Shown piece by piece: positions 15,014-24,368 of a stretch of DNA of 64,000 nucleotides (position 1 is the stretch's first letter; each line of letters starts with the position of its first letter). The notes beneath the pieces were generated by a model. That model made no database searches and had not been told where the DNA came from. It was given only the letters and a program-made list of their open reading frames with translations. The stretch spans positions 496,001 to 560,000 of the forward strand of contig CAWFMM010000003.1 of NCBI GenBank assembly GCA_963817035.1. The letters run 5' to 3'. This DNA is from AC-49 sp963817035 (GTDB lineage Bacteria > Actinomycetota > Thermoleophilia > Solirubrobacterales > Solirubrobacteraceae). A program made the position numbers and the translations under genes.

Positions 15014-16402
15014 CTACGCCGCGGCGCGGCCGGCGAGGAACGCGGCCTCGGCGCGCCCGAGCTCGGTCACCGGGTGGTCGCCGAACATCCACTCGCGCGC
15101 GATCCGGTGCCAGTTGGCGCGGGCGTGGAGCTGGCCGAGCACGGCGAGGGTCAGCGTCTCCAGGCGCCGACCGAACAGATGGTCGCGCGGCAGCGTCTCG
15201 TTGCGCATGTCGCCCCAGTGACGCGAGCGCGGGTCGCTCATCTGAATCGTCACGTCGGTCGCGATCTCCGGCGTGAGCTCGATCTCCTCATCACGCGTGT
15301 ACCACCACATGATGTCGTCGAACATGCTCATGATCTTCTCGTCGTCGTAGTTGGCGGGATCGGCGATGAAGCCGTTGGCGTGCATGTGGGCGATCAGCTC
15401 CTGGCTGCGCCCCTCGACGCCGAGACGCTGGCTCTTGAGCTCGATCTCCGCCGCCTCGGCCGAGATCCGCTTGAACAGGCCGAAGTCCAGGAACGCCATC
15501 CGGCCGTCGTCGAGCAGCAGGCAGTTGCCCGGATGAGGGTCGCCGGAGAACTGGCGCAGGCGATACATGCAGCCGAAGTAGAAGCGGAAGATGATCTCGC
15601 CGATGCGGTCGCGCTCGGCTTGAGGGAGCTGCTTCATCTCCTCGAAGCCGCGGCCGTGGACGAGGTCGGTGACGATCACCTTCTCGCGCGACAGCGACGT
15701 CACGACATCGGGGATCACGACGAACGGGTGGCCGCGGAACAGCCGTGCGAGCGAGCGCTGGTTGGCCGCCTCGAGCTCGTAGTCGAGCTCCTCGTCGATC
15801 CGCTCGCGGATCTCGGCGCCGATCTCCTTGGCGTCGAGCCCCGGCGCGACCCGCTTCATCAGCCGCAGGATCATCCCGAGGTTCTTCATGTCGGCTCGCA
15901 CCGCGCTGCCGACGCCCGGGTACTGGACCTTGACCGCCACCGCGCGGCCGTCCGGGAGCCGCGCCTTGTAGACCTGCCCGATCGACGCAGCGGCGATGGG
16001 CACCGGATCAAACGTCTCGAAGACCTCGTCGATCGAGTCGTCGAGCTCTGACTCGATGACCTTCTTCATCTGGCCGAACGACACCTTCGGCGCCGAGTCC
16101 CGCAGCTGCGCGAGCGTGGCCTGGAACTCCTCGCGGTACTGCTCGTCGACGAGGCCGACGTCGAGGAACGACATCACCTGGCCGAGCTTCATCGCCGCGC
16201 CCTTCATCGTCCCTAGGGCGGCGACGATCTGCTGGGCGGTCTCGAGCTGACGGCGCGCCATCGCCTTCTGCGCGGCCTCGTCGGAACGCGTGACGTTGGC
16301 GGCGCGGGTCCCGAGCTGGCGCGCGGCGGTCCCGGCCGCCAGCCGCCCGACCTTCGAGGAGCGGGCGATGCGCGACGTCGGGATCTTGTCGTCCTGGCTC
16401 AC
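15014..16402 (-). CDS. ABC1/AarF/UbiB-family atypical kinase
   Basis: The product has 462 residues. UbiB-type features are the KxGQ motif in GAAMKLGQVMSFLD, the nucleotide-binding Lys in AVAVKVQYPGVG, the acidic ELDYELEAAN segment and the metal-binding FSGDPHPGNCLL and FLDFGLFKR. In other bacteria these ATPases support quinone or lipid metabolism. There is no clear C-terminal membrane helix pair. Its start overlaps the stop of the MBL hydrolase gene by 4 bases, so the two are coupled. Confidence 0.9.
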   Translation of the reverse strand: MSQDDKIPTSRIARSSKVGRLAAGTAARQLGTRAANVTRSDEAAQKAMARRQLETAQQIVAALGTMKGAAMKLGQVMSFLDVGLVDEQYREEFQATLAQLRDSAPKVSFGQMKKVIESELDDSIDEVFETFDPVPIAAASIGQVYKARLPDGRAVAVKVQYPGVGSAVRADMKNLGMILRLMKRVAPGLDAKEIGAEIRERIDEELDYELEAANQRSLARLFRGHPFVVIPDVVTSLSREKVIVTDLVHGRGFEEMKQLPQAERDRIGEIIFRFYFGCMYRLRQFSGDPHPGNCLLLDDGRMAFLDFGLFKRISAEAAEIELKSQRLGVEGRSQELIAHMHANGFIADPANYDDEKIMSMFDDIMWWYTRDEEIELTPEIATDVTIQMSDPRSRHWGDMRNETLPRDHLFGRRLETLTLAVLGQLHARANWHRIAREWMFGDHPVTELGRAEAAFLAGRAAA

Positions 16403-17163
16403 TCGTTGCTGCGTTTCACCTGTGAGCCGGGAACGATGTCGTCAGAGCCGTCGGGCCAACGGACCCATGCCTTGTGGCCGCCGTCGTAGTCGTCGCCGAG
16501 CAGGACCAGGGTCGCCGGCTCCCCCATCGCCGTGCACGGCTCATCGCCCTCGGGATCGAGGCCACGCCAGACGCGGATGAAGCGGTTGGTCTCCCACTCC
16601 TCGCCGACCGTGGTCGGGTCGGTGTGGCCGGGACGGATGACGGTCTCGGGCGGGAGGCCCATGAGCGTGTCCATGATCGACGAACGCAGGTCCTCGTAGG
16701 TCGTGTGGCCGGGCGCGCGCACACCGCCGACCGAGTTGCGAAACAGCGTGTCGCCGGTGAACACGTTGCCCCGCACGAGCAGCGAGAGCATCCCGTTCGT
16801 GTGGCCGGGCGTGGGCAGCGGCGTGACCTCGAGCGAGCCGACGGTGACCGTCTCACCGGGGGTCATCGTGCCGGTCGTACCGTCGACCAGCGACCGCTCG
16901 TCGCCGTGGATCAGGACCTCGAGATCGGGCCAGCGCGCGGTCAGCTCGCCGATGTCGGAGACGTGATCGACGTGGTGATGGGTCAGAAGGATGTGGGTCG
17001 GCGTGATGCCGTGCGCGTCGGCCGCTTCGATCAGCGGGCCGACCGGGCCGCCGGCGTCGACGAAGAAGCCGCTGCCGCCCTCCTCCCCGACGAGATAGGT
17101 GTTCGACAGGAAGTCCGGGTGCATCGAACGCTCGAGAACCATGGCGGGTACATTGACAGCCAT
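16399..17163 (-). CDS. Metallo-beta-lactamase fold hydrolase, glyoxalase II-like
   Basis: The product has 254 residues. The metal motif THHHVDHVSDIGEL (HxHxDH variant), the distal His in LPTPGHTNG, Asp in VFTGDTLF and His in IRPGHTDPTT complete the two-metal site of glyoxalase II-like hydrolases. The last 55 residues form an extra C-terminal segment with a basic end. The start is either ATG 17163, which overlaps the opposite-strand glyoxalase I start, or ATG 17142 (MVLERSMHPDF). The second would leave a short intergenic space. The likely role is thioester hydrolysis in methylglyoxal detoxification. Confidence 0.85.
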   Translation of the reverse strand: MAVNVPAMVLERSMHPDFLSNTYLVGEEGGSGFFVDAGGPVGPLIEAADAHGITPTHILLTHHHVDHVSDIGELTARWPDLEVLIHGDERSLVDGTTGTMTPGETVTVGSLEVTPLPTPGHTNGMLSLLVRGNVFTGDTLFRNSVGGVRAPGHTTYEDLRSSIMDTLMGLPPETVIRPGHTDPTTVGEEWETNRFIRVWRGLDPEGDEPCTAMGEPATLVLLGDDYDGGHKAWVRWPDGSDDIVPGSQVKRSNE

Positions 17164-17545
17164 GCCCTCGCTCCTCCATACGTGCTACCGAATCGGCGAC
17201 ATCGATCGCTCCGTCACGTTCTACGAGGCCCTCGGGTTCGAGGAGCTGCGGCGGATGCCGATCCGCGACGAGGCGATCAACGTCTTCATGGGCCTGCCCG
17301 GCGACGGCCCGCGCCTCGAGCTGACCTACAACCACGGCGTCGACTCCTACGAGATGGGCACCGGCTACAACCACATCGCCGTCAACGCCGAGAACCTCGA
17401 GGCGACGCTCGCGCAGCTCGCACAGCAGGGCATCGAGCCCGAGAAGCCGCCGTACCGCATCGGCGGCGAGAACGGAACGCTGATCTGCTTCGTCCGCGAT
17501 CCCGACGGCTATCGGATCGAGCTGATCGAGCGCGCCGACGGTTAG
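17162..17545 (+). CDS. gloA: Glyoxalase I (lactoylglutathione lyase-type VOC protein)
   Basis: The product has 127 residues. Two beta-alpha-beta-beta-beta VOC modules are present with the four metal ligands in place: His in LLHTCYRI, Glu in PRLELTYNHG, His in YNHIAVNAE and Glu at the end in YRIELIER. Glyoxalase I converts the hemithioacetal of methylglyoxal and a thiol to the thioester. Actinobacteria often use mycothiol in place of glutathione, so the thiol is uncertain. It is divergent from the glyoxalase II-like gene with overlapping or nearly overlapping starts, indicating co-regulation of the pair. Confidence 0.88.
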   Translation: MPSLLHTCYRIGDIDRSVTFYEALGFEELRRMPIRDEAINVFMGLPGDGPRLELTYNHGVDSYEMGTGYNHIAVNAENLEATLAQLAQQGIEPEKPPYRIGGENGTLICFVRDPDGYRIELIERADG

Positions 17546-17566
17546 GCAGGGGACGCTCGGCACGGA

Positions 17567-17583
17567 CTCCTCCGTCCGAGGAG
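17567..17583. repeat. Short hairpin between gloA and korA
   Basis: CTCCTC (17567-17572), loop CGTCC, GAGGAG (17578-17583) is a perfect 6-bp hairpin. It lies 22 bases after the gloA stop and about 45 before the korA start, and could be a weak terminator or a leader structure. There is no T-tract. Confidence 0.35.
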
Positions 17584-17625
17584 ATATGCTCATTTCAAAC
17601 GGTCGGATGGTTGAGGTCCACTGGA

Positions 17626-19464
17626 GTGAGTGCGGCAACCGAGGGTGAGGTCGAGCGCGAGCGCGTGATTGTGCGGTTCGCCGGGGATTCCGGCGACGGC
17701 ATGCAACTCGTGGGCGGCCGGTTCACCGACGCGACGGCGATGCTCGGCAACGACCTCGCGACGCTCCCGAGCTTCCCGGCCGAGATCCGCGCCCCGGCCG
17801 GCACGTTGGCCGGCGTGTCGAGCTTCCAGATCCACTTCGCCTCGCGCAACATCCTCACGCCCGGGGACACGCCGAACGTGCTCGTCGCCATGAACCCGGC
17901 CGCGCTGAAGGACAACGTCGCCGAGCTCGAGCGCGGCGCGACGATCGTCGTCAACGAGGACGCGTTCACCAAGCGCAACCTCCAGAAGGCCGGCTACGAC
18001 GAAAACCCGCTCGACGACGGCTCGCTGGATGGCTTCATCGTCCGCCGAATCCCCATGAACACCCTCTGCCAGCGCGCGATGGAGGGCATGAACGACGTCT
18101 CGGCGCGAGATGCCCTGAAGGCCAAGAACCTCTTCGCCCTCGGCCTGCTGTCGTGGCTCTATGACCGCCCGACCGCCGTGACCGAGACCTGGATCGAGCA
18201 GAAGTTCGCCAAGAACAAGCCGGCGTTGGAAGCGAACCTGACCGCGTTTCGCACCGGCTGGGCGTTCGGCGAGACGACCGAGCTGATCGGCAGCCAGATC
18301 CATGTCGCCGCCGCCACCGACATCACCCCCGGCACCTACCGGACGGTCAACGGGACGACGTCGATGGTCCTCGGCCTCGTCGCGGCCAGCACGCGCAGCG
18401 GTCTGCCGCTCGTCTTTCCCTCCTACCCGATCACCCCGGCCTCCGAGCTCCTGCACGAGCTCGCGCGCTACCGCAAGGCCGGTGTTCGCACGATTCAGGC
18501 CGAGGACGAGATCGCCGCCGCGGGGATGGCGCTCGGCGCCGCGTTCGGCGGCTCGCTGGGCGTCACGGCGACGAGCGGACCGGGGATGGACCTGAAGGCC
18601 GAGACGATCGGGCTGGCGGTGATGCTCGAGCTGCCGATGGTGGTCATCGACGTCCAGCGCGCCGGGCCGTCGACCGGGCTGCCGACGAAGACCGAGCAGT
18701 CCGACCTGCTGATGGCGCTCTACGGCCGTCACGGCGAATCGCCGGTGCCGATCGTCGCCGCGGCCACGCCCGCGCAGTGCTTCGACGCGGCGCTCGAGGC
18801 GGTCAGGATCGCCGTGCGTTACCGCACGCCGGTGATCCTGCTCAGCGACCTGTTCCTCGCCAACTCGTCCGAGCCGTGGCTGATCCCCGACGTCGAGTCG
18901 CTGCCCTCGATCGACCCGCACTTCGCGACGCGCAACGGCGACGGCCCGTTTCAGGCCTACTCGCGCGACAGCGACGGCGTGCGGCCGTGGGCGATCCCGG
19001 GCACGCCCGGCCTCGAGCACCGGATCGGCGGGCTCGAGAAGTCCCAGCCGACCGGCGGCATCTCCTACGAGGGCGACAACCACCAGCGCATGACCGACGA
19101 GCGCCGGGCGCGCATCTCCGGAATCGAGGTGCCGGACCTCGTCGTCGACGCCGACGACGACGCGGAGCTGCTCGTGCTCGGCTGGGGGTCGAGCTACGGC
19201 ACGCTGCGCGCGGCCGTGCGGCGCCTGCGTGAGGGCGGGCACCCGATCGCCCACGCCCACTTCTACAACCTGAACCCGCTGCCATCGAACACCGGCGAGG
19301 TCCTCGCGCGGTTCAAGCGCGTGCTCGTCGCCGAGATGAACGACGGCCAGCTCGTGAAGGTGCTGCGCGCAGAGTTCCTGCGCGATCTGGACAGCTACGC
19401 GGTCACCGCGGGGCGGCCGCTGTTCGCCGCCGAGATGGAACGGGAGCTTCTGAATCGCCTATGA
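17626..19464 (+). CDS. korA: 2-oxoacid:ferredoxin oxidoreductase, fused gamma-alpha subunit
   Basis: The product has 612 residues from GTG 17626. The N-terminal gamma domain (about 10-200) carries VIVRFAGDSGDGMQLVGG. The alpha domain follows, with FPSYPITPASELLHEL, ATSGPGMDLKAETIGLAV and QRAGPSTGLPTKTEQSDL. This is the two-subunit KorAB layout known from actinobacteria, which oxidises 2-oxoglutarate to succinyl-CoA and passes electrons to ferredoxin. The last codons overlap the korB start by 4 bases. Substrate preference (2-oxoglutarate over pyruvate) is inferred from overall similarity to KorA. Confidence 0.92.
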   Translation: MSAATEGEVERERVIVRFAGDSGDGMQLVGGRFTDATAMLGNDLATLPSFPAEIRAPAGTLAGVSSFQIHFASRNILTPGDTPNVLVAMNPAALKDNVAELERGATIVVNEDAFTKRNLQKAGYDENPLDDGSLDGFIVRRIPMNTLCQRAMEGMNDVSARDALKAKNLFALGLLSWLYDRPTAVTETWIEQKFAKNKPALEANLTAFRTGWAFGETTELIGSQIHVAAATDITPGTYRTVNGTTSMVLGLVAASTRSGLPLVFPSYPITPASELLHELARYRKAGVRTIQAEDEIAAAGMALGAAFGGSLGVTATSGPGMDLKAETIGLAVMLELPMVVIDVQRAGPSTGLPTKTEQSDLLMALYGRHGESPVPIVAAATPAQCFDAALEAVRIAVRYRTPVILLSDLFLANSSEPWLIPDVESLPSIDPHFATRNGDGPFQAYSRDSDGVRPWAIPGTPGLEHRIGGLEKSQPTGGISYEGDNHQRMTDERRARISGIEVPDLVVDADDDAELLVLGWGSSYGTLRAAVRRLREGGHPIAHAHFYNLNPLPSNTGEVLARFKRVLVAEMNDGQLVKVLRAEFLRDLDSYAVTAGRPLFAAEMERELLNRL

Positions 19465-20492
19465 GCGCGACGACCAACGGATCCATCGAACTGACGAAGG
19501 CCGACTTCCAGTCCGACGTCGAGACGCGGTGGTGCCCTGGGTGCGGCGACTACGCGATCCTCGCCGCCGTTCAGGGCTTCCTGCCCGAGCTCGGGATCCC
19601 GCCGGAGCGCACGGTCTTCATCTCCGGGATCGGCTGCGCCGGGCGGTTCTCCTACTACATGAACACGTACGGGATGCACGGCATCCACGGCCGTGCCCCG
19701 GCGCTGGCGACGGGCCTGGCGGCGGCGCGCACCGATCTCTCGGTCTGGGTCGTGTCCGGCGACGGCGACGCGTTGTCGATCGGCGGCAACCACCTGATCC
19801 ACGCGCTGCGCCGCGACGTGCCGGTCAACATCCTGCTCTTCAACAACCGGATCTACGGGCTGACCAAGGGCCAGGCGTCGCCGACCAGCGAGCTCGGGAA
19901 GGTGACGAAGTCGACGCCGTTCGGGTCGACCGACGCGCCGTTCGACCCGATCTCGCTCGCGCTCGGCGCGGGCGCCACGTTCGTCGCCCGGACGCTCGAC
20001 ACCGACAAGCATCACCTGCCCGCGATGCTGCGCGCCGCGGCGGCCCACCCGGGCGCCGCACTGGTCGAGATCTACCAGAACTGCCCGATCTTCAACGACG
20101 GCGAGTTCGACTCGCTGACGGCCAAGCAGACGCGTAGCGCCAACGTCATCGAGCTCGAGCACGGCAAGCCGATCCGCTTCGGCGCCGACAGCGAGCACGG
20201 CATCGCGCGGGGCGCCAACGGCGAGCTCGAGGTCGTCGAGGTGGCCGCCGTCGGCGAGGACGCGCTCGTGCGCCACGACGCACACCGTGAGGACCCCAGC
20301 CTGGCCTTCGCCCTGAGCCGCCTGCCCGCGCTGACGGGCGGCGTCACGCCGATCGGCATCTTCCGCAGCGTCGCGCGCGATTCGGCGTTCGCGACACTGT
20401 CGGTCGACGCAGCGGCTGCCCACGCCGGCTTCGACGACGACGCGCTGACGACGCTGCTGCACGACGCGGACACCTGGTCGGTCACCGGCTGA
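19461..20492 (+). CDS. korB: 2-oxoacid:ferredoxin oxidoreductase beta subunit
   Basis: The product has 343 residues. It contains the TPP/Mg-binding motif SGDGDALSIGGNHLIHALRR ending in LFNN, and Cys residues in RWCPGCGDY and SGIGCAGRF for the [4Fe-4S] cluster. The partner is KorA, with a 4-base overlap, and together they form the oxidoreductase. The product ends with a variable C-terminal extension of about 60 residues (after NVIELEHGKPI). A ferredoxin gene is not adjacent. Confidence 0.93.
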   Translation: MSATTNGSIELTKADFQSDVETRWCPGCGDYAILAAVQGFLPELGIPPERTVFISGIGCAGRFSYYMNTYGMHGIHGRAPALATGLAAARTDLSVWVVSGDGDALSIGGNHLIHALRRDVPVNILLFNNRIYGLTKGQASPTSELGKVTKSTPFGSTDAPFDPISLALGAGATFVARTLDTDKHHLPAMLRAAAAHPGAALVEIYQNCPIFNDGEFDSLTAKQTRSANVIELEHGKPIRFGADSEHGIARGANGELEVVEVAAVGEDALVRHDAHREDPSLAFALSRLPALTGGVTPIGIFRSVARDSAFATLSVDAAAAHAGFDDDALTTLLHDADTWSVTG

Positions 20493-20535
20493 CCTGCCGC
20501 AGCTCCGCGCGCCTGGCATCCTGAGCTCCACGCCG

Positions 20536-22107
20536 ATGCCCGGGTTCTTCGCGCAACGCTCCTCCACGGGCCCTGTCGCCGCGCCATCGGTCGATGAGCA
20601 GCGCATCGCGGTCGTCGACCTCGGCTCGAACTCGTTCCGGCTCGTGGTCTTTGCGACCCGCGACGGGTGGTGGCGGCGCGTCGACGAGATCTACGAGCCG
20701 GTGCGCGTCGGCGCGGGGCTCGACGAGCGCGGGACGCTGGGCCGCGAGCCGATGGCCCGCGCGCTCGGAGCGGTCGAGGTGTTCGCCCACTTCTGCCGGG
20801 CCAGCGGCCTGGACGACGACGACGTTGCGCTCGTGGCGACGAGCGCGATCCGCGACGCGACCAACCGTGACGAGTTCCTCGACGCGGTGCGGCTGGTGTC
20901 GGGCCTCGACGTTCGCGTCCTCAGCACCGAGGAGGAGGCGCGCTACGGGTACCTGGCGGCGGTCAACTCGACGACGCTCTCCGACGGCGCCGTGCTCGAT
21001 CTCGGCGGCGGCTCGATGCAGCTCGTCGGCGTCGCGTCGCGCATTGCGACCGAGCTTTGCTCGTGGCCGCTGGGGGCGGTGCGGATGAGCGAGCGCTTCC
21101 TGACCGGCGACGAGCCGGCGACGCGCAGGCAGCTGAAAGGCCTGCGCTCGCACGTCAGCGACGAGTTGGGCAGCGCGCCGTGGCTGACCCGCCGCGGCGG
21201 GCGGCTGGTCGCGATCGGCGGCACCGCGCGCAACCTCGCCGCCGCCGCGCAGCGCCTGCGTGGCGAGCCGTCGTTCGGGGTCCAGGGCTACGTGATCTCA
21301 CTCGACGTCCTCGCCGAGCTCGTCGAGCTGCTGGCCGGGATGGCAGTCGCCGAGCGGGGCGGCGTCCCCGGCGTCAAGCCCGAGCGCGGTGACCTGATCC
21401 TCGCCGGCGCCGCGGTGATCCAGGCGGTCGTGATTGCCGGCGGGTTCAACGGCGTCGAGGTGACCGAGGCCGGGCTACGCGAGGGCGTGTTCTTCGAGCG
21501 CCTGCTCGAGCCCGCCGACCCGCCGCTGGTCGACGACGTCCGCGCGCGGTCGGTTCTCAACCTGGCCGGCCAGTACAGCGTCGACCCCGCCCACACCGCG
21601 CACGTCGCGACGCTCGCGCTGGGCCTGTTCGACGATCTCGCCGCGGCGCAGTTGCACGCCGGCGACGCGCTCGAGCGCGAGCTGCTGTGGGCCGCGTGCA
21701 CGTTGCACGACATCGGCGTCGCCGTCGACTACGACGATCACCACAAGCACTCGCGCTACCTCGTCCTCAACGCCGGGCTGCCGGGCTACAGCCCGCGCGA
21801 GGTCGCGCTGATCGGCCAGATCGTGCGCTACCACCGCAAGGGAACGCCGGACGCCGGGCCGTTCGCCGCGCTGCTCGGCAAGGGCGACGCGGCGCTGCTC
21901 GACCGTTGCTCGACGCTGCTGCGCCTGGCTGAGGACCTCGAGCGCAGCCGCGACCAGTCCGTCCGCGCGGTACGCACCGTGATCGATGGCGACGATGTGC
22001 GCCTCGAACTCGAAGCCGAAGGCGACGTCAGTGTCCCGCGCTGGGCCGCGGCGCGCGAGGTCGACCTGTTCGCGCGGGCGTTCAGCCGGCGACTGGTCGT
22101 GGCGTAG
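20536..22107 (+). CDS. Ppx/GppA exopolyphosphatase with HD domain
   Basis: The product has 523 residues. The N-terminal actin-like ATPase fold shows IAVVDLGSNSFRLVVFA, STEEEARYGYLAAV and AVLDLGGGSMQLVG. The C-terminal region contains an HD phosphohydrolase motif LHDIGVAVDYDDHHKHS followed by a further His (RYHRKG). It degrades polyphosphate or pppGpp, linking phosphate storage and the stringent response. ATG 20536 gives an extra 24-residue N-terminal leader before the conserved fold; a later start is possible. Confidence 0.9.
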   Translation: MPGFFAQRSSTGPVAAPSVDEQRIAVVDLGSNSFRLVVFATRDGWWRRVDEIYEPVRVGAGLDERGTLGREPMARALGAVEVFAHFCRASGLDDDDVALVATSAIRDATNRDEFLDAVRLVSGLDVRVLSTEEEARYGYLAAVNSTTLSDGAVLDLGGGSMQLVGVASRIATELCSWPLGAVRMSERFLTGDEPATRRQLKGLRSHVSDELGSAPWLTRRGGRLVAIGGTARNLAAAAQRLRGEPSFGVQGYVISLDVLAELVELLAGMAVAERGGVPGVKPERGDLILAGAAVIQAVVIAGGFNGVEVTEAGLREGVFFERLLEPADPPLVDDVRARSVLNLAGQYSVDPAHTAHVATLALGLFDDLAAAQLHAGDALERELLWAACTLHDIGVAVDYDDHHKHSRYLVLNAGLPGYSPREVALIGQIVRYHRKGTPDAGPFAALLGKGDAALLDRCSTLLRLAEDLERSRDQSVRAVRTVIDGDDVRLELEAEGDVSVPRWAAAREVDLFARAFSRRLVVA

Positions 22108-22110
22108 CGG

Positions 22111-22413
22111 TCACCCGATCTCGCCGCCGACCGACTGGGTGCTGATCGCCTCGACCACCTCGACGACCTCCTCGGCGATCTCGTTCTCGTGGTCGCCGTC
22201 GCACAGCACGCGGAAGTTGCCCGAGACGCCGTTGTCGCCGTGGATCGTGATCCCGGGCAGGATCTCCTCACCCTCGTCGAAGCCCAGGCGCTCCATGTCG
22301 AAGTGCGTGAGGCCGATCCCGTAGGCGTTGTGCGTCGGGTTCTCGCGGTCGTGCGAGTTGACCGCGATCGCAAACGCGCGCAGGTTCTTGGCGATCTTGC
22401 TCGTGTCAGCCAT
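22111..22413 (-). CDS. Hypothetical acidic protein (100 aa)
   Basis: A soluble acidic protein with a helical N-terminus (KIAKNLRAFAIAVN), a central HDRENPTHNAYGIGL region and an acidic helix near the end (HENEIAEEVVEVVEAI). It has no signal peptide, and no family is recognised. It converges with ppx, with a 3-base gap. Confidence 0.6.
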   Translation of the reverse strand: MADTSKIAKNLRAFAIAVNSHDRENPTHNAYGIGLTHFDMERLGFDEGEEILPGITIHGDNGVSGNFRVLCDGDHENEIAEEVVEVVEAISTQSVGGEIG

Positions 22414-22457
22414 GGCGCGCCGTGAAGTCTTGCACCGCCGTCGCGGCCACGCGAGCT

Positions 22458-23348
22458 CTACGTTGCGCCGACGTCGACGGTGACGCCGGCCCGCCGCGCG
22501 ATCGACGCGGTCAGCGACGCGACGGTCGGGACCGGCACGTCATGGCGGGCGGCCGCCCGCAGCACCGACCCGGCGATCGCGTCGAGCTCGGGCTCCCGCC
22601 CGGCTTCGACGTCGCGGGCCATCGAGGAACGCAGCTCGGGATGAGCCTGATCGAGCAGCTCGGCCTCGGTGACGAGAGGATCGATCGTGGCGCCGTCGCC
22701 GACGCCGGCTGCAGCGGTCTCGTGGATCGCGGCGATCAGCGCCGCACGACGGTCGGCGTCCTCGCGGATCGCGCCGAGCGGCGCGTCGAACGCGGTCGTG
22801 GTCAGCGCCAGCGCGTTGAGGCGAACGAGCTTGGACCACATCACCTGCGGCTCGGATCCCGAGGTTCGCGTCGGGATACCGCTGCGCTCGACGACGGCCG
22901 CGAACTCGCGCGCACCGGCCATGTCGAGGAGCAGGTTCGGTCCGCGCTGCTCGATCGTCGTCGGCGCGACGCGGGTCGCGTCGATACGGATCGTCGCGGC
23001 GACAACGGCGTCGCCGAAGCGCTCGCGCAGCACCGCGAGGTGGTCCAACCCGTTGAGCTGGGGAATCACGAGCGGCGGGTCGACGTTGATCCGGTGAAGC
23101 GCGTCGCGCAGCACGGTCGCCTTGACGGCGACGAACAGCGCGTCGACGTCCTCGTCGAGCGTCACGGCCGCGCGCGGGCGCTCGCGTATGTCGCCGATGG
23201 CCGGGCTGATGACCGTCAGGCCGTCGGCGGCGATCGCGGCGACCGTCTGCTCACGGGCGATGACGATGGCGTCGTGACCGTCACGAGCGAAGGCTGCAGC
23301 CAGGAACCCACCGACGCCGCCGGCGCCGAGAACGGCGATGCGCATCAA
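22458..23348 (-). CDS. panE: 2-dehydropantoate (ketopantoate) reductase family
   Basis: The product has 296 residues. It has an N-terminal Rossmann NADP-binding motif (IAVLGAGGVGGFLAAAF) and the catalytic Lys region VMWSKLVRLNALALTT, with the Asn/Ser-rich C-terminal helical domain. It reduces ketopantoate to pantoate for pantothenate/CoA synthesis. ApbA/PanE paralogues with other substrates exist, so the symbol is tentative. It is single-gene and divergent from the Nudix gene. Confidence 0.85.
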   Translation of the reverse strand: MMRIAVLGAGGVGGFLAAAFARDGHDAIVIAREQTVAAIAADGLTVISPAIGDIRERPRAAVTLDEDVDALFVAVKATVLRDALHRINVDPPLVIPQLNGLDHLAVLRERFGDAVVAATIRIDATRVAPTTIEQRGPNLLLDMAGAREFAAVVERSGIPTRTSGSEPQVMWSKLVRLNALALTTTAFDAPLGAIREDADRRAALIAAIHETAAAGVGDGATIDPLVTEAELLDQAHPELRSSMARDVEAGREPELDAIAGSVLRAAARHDVPVPTVASLTASIARRAGVTVDVGAT

Positions 23349-23406
23349 CCATCCATTCGTGGACGTGGGTCGGTCATGAGCCGCGCGAGCCTAACCTGTC
23401 GGGTCC

Positions 23407-24060
23407 ATGGCTTCACCGCCCCAACCAAATCTGCTCGCCCGCGGGCCGTGGCCGGTCCAGAGTGTCAGCGCCCGCTGGCGCGACGACGAGTACGTCCCGC
23501 CCGCCGACAAGACCGCGGCGGCCGACGCGGCGATCCTCGCGCTGCGCGAGCGCGGGTCGCCGAGCCACGACGGCCTGGCGGCACGGCTGGTCGGCCATCG
23601 CACGTCCGACGGTCGCCTCGAGCTCGAGCTACAGCCGATGCGCTGGGCCCTGCGCCTGGTTCCCGGCGACGCCAGCGACGCGATCGCGGCGACGTGCGTC
23701 ACGCGCGACAGCGAGGGCCGCTGGCTGGCCGGGCGCCGCGCGCCGTGGGTGGCGTCATGGGCCGGGCGCTGGGCGCTCGGCGCGGCGGGCGCGGTCGACC
23801 TCGGTGAGAACCCGGCCGACACGCTCGCGCGCGAACTCGATGAGGAGTGGTCGGTCACCGCGGAGCGCGTATCGGTCGAGGCGCTCGTGCACCTGCCGGC
23901 GCAGTTGTTCATGGTCGTCGGGATCGCATGGCTGCCCGAGGGCGCAGAGGTCGAGCCCGACCACGAGCACGACGCCTACGCCTGGTGGCCGGCCGACGTC
24001 GCCGAGTGGCCCGAGGAGGCCGACGCACCGCTGCGCCTGCTGGCGGACCTGGTCGCGTGA
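23407..24060 (+). CDS. Nudix hydrolase
   Basis: The product has 217 residues. The Nudix box is present with some drift: GAVDLGENPADTLARELDEEW, matching the Gx5Ex7REUxEE pattern closely enough for metal binding. An N-terminal region of about 95 residues precedes the Nudix fold. The substrate is a nucleoside diphosphate derivative of unknown kind. The stop overlaps the start of the DUF3817 gene (GTGA). Confidence 0.75.
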   Translation: MASPPQPNLLARGPWPVQSVSARWRDDEYVPPADKTAAADAAILALRERGSPSHDGLAARLVGHRTSDGRLELELQPMRWALRLVPGDASDAIAATCVTRDSEGRWLAGRRAPWVASWAGRWALGAAGAVDLGENPADTLARELDEEWSVTAERVSVEALVHLPAQLFMVVGIAWLPEGAEVEPDHEHDAYAWWPADVAEWPEEADAPLRLLADLVA

Positions 24061-24368
24061 TCACCTTCACGCGGCTCAAGCACGGCTCGTTCATCCACTC
24101 GGCGATCTACCTGGCGCTGCTCGCGGTGTGGATCATCCCGGGGCTGAAGGGACCGACCTTCGTTCTCGGTCTGGCCCACGGCATCGGCTGGATCGTGATG
24201 TCGCTGACGTGCCTCTACGCGGTGCGGACCAAGGTCGTGTCGTTGCGCCTCGGTGTTGCCGTGGCGGTGATCGGCGCGATCGGCCCCTTCGTCGGCAGCT
24301 ATGAGTTCGTGCGCGAGGAACAGAAGACGTCTGCGCGACCGGAGTCTGCTTCTAGACTCTGCCCGTAG
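24057..24368 (+). CDS. DUF3817 family membrane protein
   Basis: The product has 103 residues from GTG 24057. Three hydrophobic helices are visible: AIYLALLAVWIIPGL, LGLAHGIGWIVMSLTCLYAV and LGVAVAVIGAIGPFVGSYEF. The HSAIYL...GLAHGIGWIVM pattern and overall size fit DUF3817. The function is unknown. It is sandwiched between Nudix and the MauE fusion without spacers. Confidence 0.7.
   Translation: MITFTRLKHGSFIHSAIYLALLAVWIIPGLKGPTFVLGLAHGIGWIVMSLTCLYAVRTKVVSLRLGVAVAVIGAIGPFVGSYEFVREEQKTSARPESASRLCP

Noticed and set aside
17546..17625. Riboswitch or leader before korA
   Set aside because: Only a 6-bp hairpin is visible in an 80-base gap; no conserved riboswitch core could be recognised.
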